DNA from: Bacteriovoracaceae bacterium
GTDB taxonomy: Bacteria; Bdellovibrionota; Bacteriovoracia; Bacteriovoracales; Bacteriovoracaceae
Direction: 5' to 3'
Assembly: GCA_947442115.1 (NCBI GenBank)
Contig: CANEVK010000037.1
Location: 1-13,349 of the forward strand
Length of the DNA stretch: 13,349 nt
Shown here: positions 12,279 to 13,349 of the stretch, in pieces
Numbering within the stretch: position 1 is the first letter of the stretch
How the letters are laid out: every line of letters starts with the position of its first letter
Position numbers and translations under genes: made by a program
Notes under the pieces: generated by a model
The model's input: only the letters and a program-made list of their open reading frames with translations
Database searches by the model: none
Told to the model about the DNA's origin: nothing

Positions 12279-13349
12279 TTAAGCGGCTGCTTTCTTTTGA
12301 AGGATTTTAACCACAGCGCGCTCAATCTCTTGCGAAAAATTTTTTAAATTTTTTTTCATGAATTGCTGAATGGTTGCCTCATCAGCATGATGAGAGATCA
12401 CGACATTATAGAGTTCATCAGCGGCACCTACAATCTCAGTGACCATATTTAAATTATTAGATCGATAAGCTGGGTCAGGACCTCGTCTGCGCATGTGATG
12501 GTTTTCTACCGCCTGATAAATAACGGCATCAAACCCTCCACATTTTCTTAATATTTCTCCACCTTTTTGTTGGTGTTGAGCAAATATTTTTTTTTCCTCA
12601 TCACTCCATTTTTCTGGTTCTTCCTCTTTAAAGTCAGGATGAGATTCATAGAGTCCAATGTCATGGAGAAGGGCAGCTGTTCCAACAATTTTTATCGCTT
12701 TAAGGGATTCAATTCCCACCTCATTAGCGATCATACCTGCGATGAATGAGACCGTTGCGGTATGCTCTCGAGATTCAATGGTGTCTATAAAGCGTTTGAG
12801 GGACTCACTTTTCATTTTCATATTTTTCATGAGTCCAACACTTTGATTGAGAAATGTATTGGCGATATCAAGGTTTTCTTGAGAAATACCTGTTCTAGAA
12901 AGACTTTGAGCAATGTTGGCCCCAAAATTGATAACATTACGAAGCTTTTGTTTCGTCTCAGCTTTGTCATTTCGCATGTCTTTTTTGGTTATTTCCTCGC
13001 ACAGTCGAATATATTTTTTATGTTCCTCTTTAGGGATGTGGAAGTGTAAAATTCCTTTTTGTGAATAGTTTTTTACAATCGCATCCTGAAAAGTATCACC
13101 AGAATTAAGAATTTTAATAAATTTAGAGGGACCAAGTTTAATAAAGACATTAAAGAATGATTTATCAGAAATAATAAAATCATCTAAAGGAATAGGAACA
13201 TAACCATCATCTACAAGTTGTAACTCTACCTCTTTAGCTTCTTTTGTCGCTTCAATGTCTGTCCAAGTCTCTTTAGAGGTAAACATCTCATCAATTTGCT
13301 CAGCAAGAACTGAAAACTTTTTAGGGCCTCTAATGATGTTTACATATCC
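12279..13349 (-). CDS. HD-GYP-like phosphodiesterase-type protein, N-terminus beyond the window
   Basis: The frame is open from the stop at 12279-12281 to base 13349. The first ATG inside the window (13286) has no ribosome binding site, and the 21 codons before it read sensibly ('GYVNIIRGPKKFSVLAEQID'), so the gene is probably cut by the edge. Numbering from that ATG, residues about 28-95 form a beta-rich module ('GYVPIPLDDF', 'FNVFIKLGPSKFIKIL', 'GDTF'), and 110-170 is helical. The HD-GYP-like domain has His175, His208-Asp209, His238, His263-His264 and Asp290, that is, all expected metal-ligand positions. The diagnostic HHE-x-x-x-GYP is altered to HHMRRRGPDPAY. It may hydrolyse a cyclic dinucleotide or may have lost or changed activity. 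It ends AAA with no clear terminator. Confidence 0.85.
   Translation of the reverse strand, partial: GYVNIIRGPKKFSVLAEQIDEMFTSKETWTDIEATKEAKEVELQLVDDGYVPIPLDDFIISDKSFFNVFIKLGPSKFIKILNSGDTFQDAIVKNYSQKGILHFHIPKEEHKKYIRLCEEITKKDMRNDKAETKQKLRNVINFGANIAQSLSRTGISQENLDIANTFLNQSVGLMKNMKMKSESLKRFIDTIESREHTATVSFIAGMIANEVGIESLKAIKIVGTAALLHDIGLYESHPDFKEEEPEKWSDEEKKIFAQHQQKGGEILRKCGGFDAVIYQAVENHHMRRRGPDPAYRSNNLNMVTEIVGAADELYNVVISHHADEATIQQFMKKNLKNFSQEIERAVVKILQKKAAA

Noticed and set aside
13284..13286. ATG at 13286 as the true start of the HD-GYP-like protein
   Set aside because: The frame is open upstream to the window edge with plausible protein sequence, and no Shine-Dalgarno precedes this ATG.
1..13349. 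tRNA, rRNA, CRISPR, insertion sequence or prophage features
   Set aside because: No cloverleaf, spaced direct repeats, transposase or integrase sequence was seen on either strand.

Overview
The window looks like a stretch of bacterial chromosome from a Gram-negative, moderately AT-rich, Bdellovibrio-like organism (Bdellovibrionota, perhaps a Bacteriovorax or Halobacteriovorax relative). This is inferred from protein style: several secreted proteins with Sec signal peptides, an HD-GYP-like protein with a 'VPI..F..K' N-terminal module, and a cluster of RRM/RGG proteins. No rRNA, phage or plasmid marker confirms it. Gene density is high. I see no tRNA, rRNA, CRISPR array, insertion sequence or integrase.

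Layout. 1-1597 (minus): adenine phosphoribosyltransferase (apt), followed 39 nt later by a secreted, beta-rich envelope protein cut by the left edge. 1776-3791 (plus): a small secreted protein, then a complete glutamine-dependent asparagine synthetase (asnB). 3788-6729 (minus): a secreted double beta-propeller protein (TolB-like plus Kelch) with a strong intrinsic terminator, then a short secreted M4 (thermolysin-family) metallopeptidase whose stop codon overlaps that of asnB. 6860-8116 (plus): an MFS transporter, again overlapping tail-to-tail by 4 nt with the next operon. 8113-10641 (minus): a tight four-gene operon, transcribed as CorA-type Mg/Co channel, NTF2-like secreted protein, YedJ-like HD phosphohydrolase and free methionine-(R)-sulfoxide reductase.

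10680-12278 (minus): three paralogous RNA-recognition-motif genes. Two encode an RRM with a Gly/Arg/Asp (RGG) tail. Their tail DNA is nearly identical (5 substitutions and one 3-nt indel in about 150 bp), and they end in the same terminator hairpin. The third encodes a bare RRM. Their leaders of roughly 100-150 nt contain hairpins, a shared 10-mer, a promoter with an extended -10, and a perfect 16-bp palindrome. This cluster is the most interesting part of the window. It looks like a family homogenised by recent duplication or gene conversion, possibly controlled at the RNA level like cold-inducible Rbp proteins of cyanobacteria.

12279-13349 (minus): an HD-GYP-like protein that has all the metal-ligand positions but lacks the GYP tripeptide. 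Its reading frame stays open to the right edge, so its real start lies outside the window.

Apart from the operons, the genes do not form one obvious pathway. Clear terminators were found only after the propeller gene and the two RGG-tailed RRM genes. The two convergent gene pairs have none.
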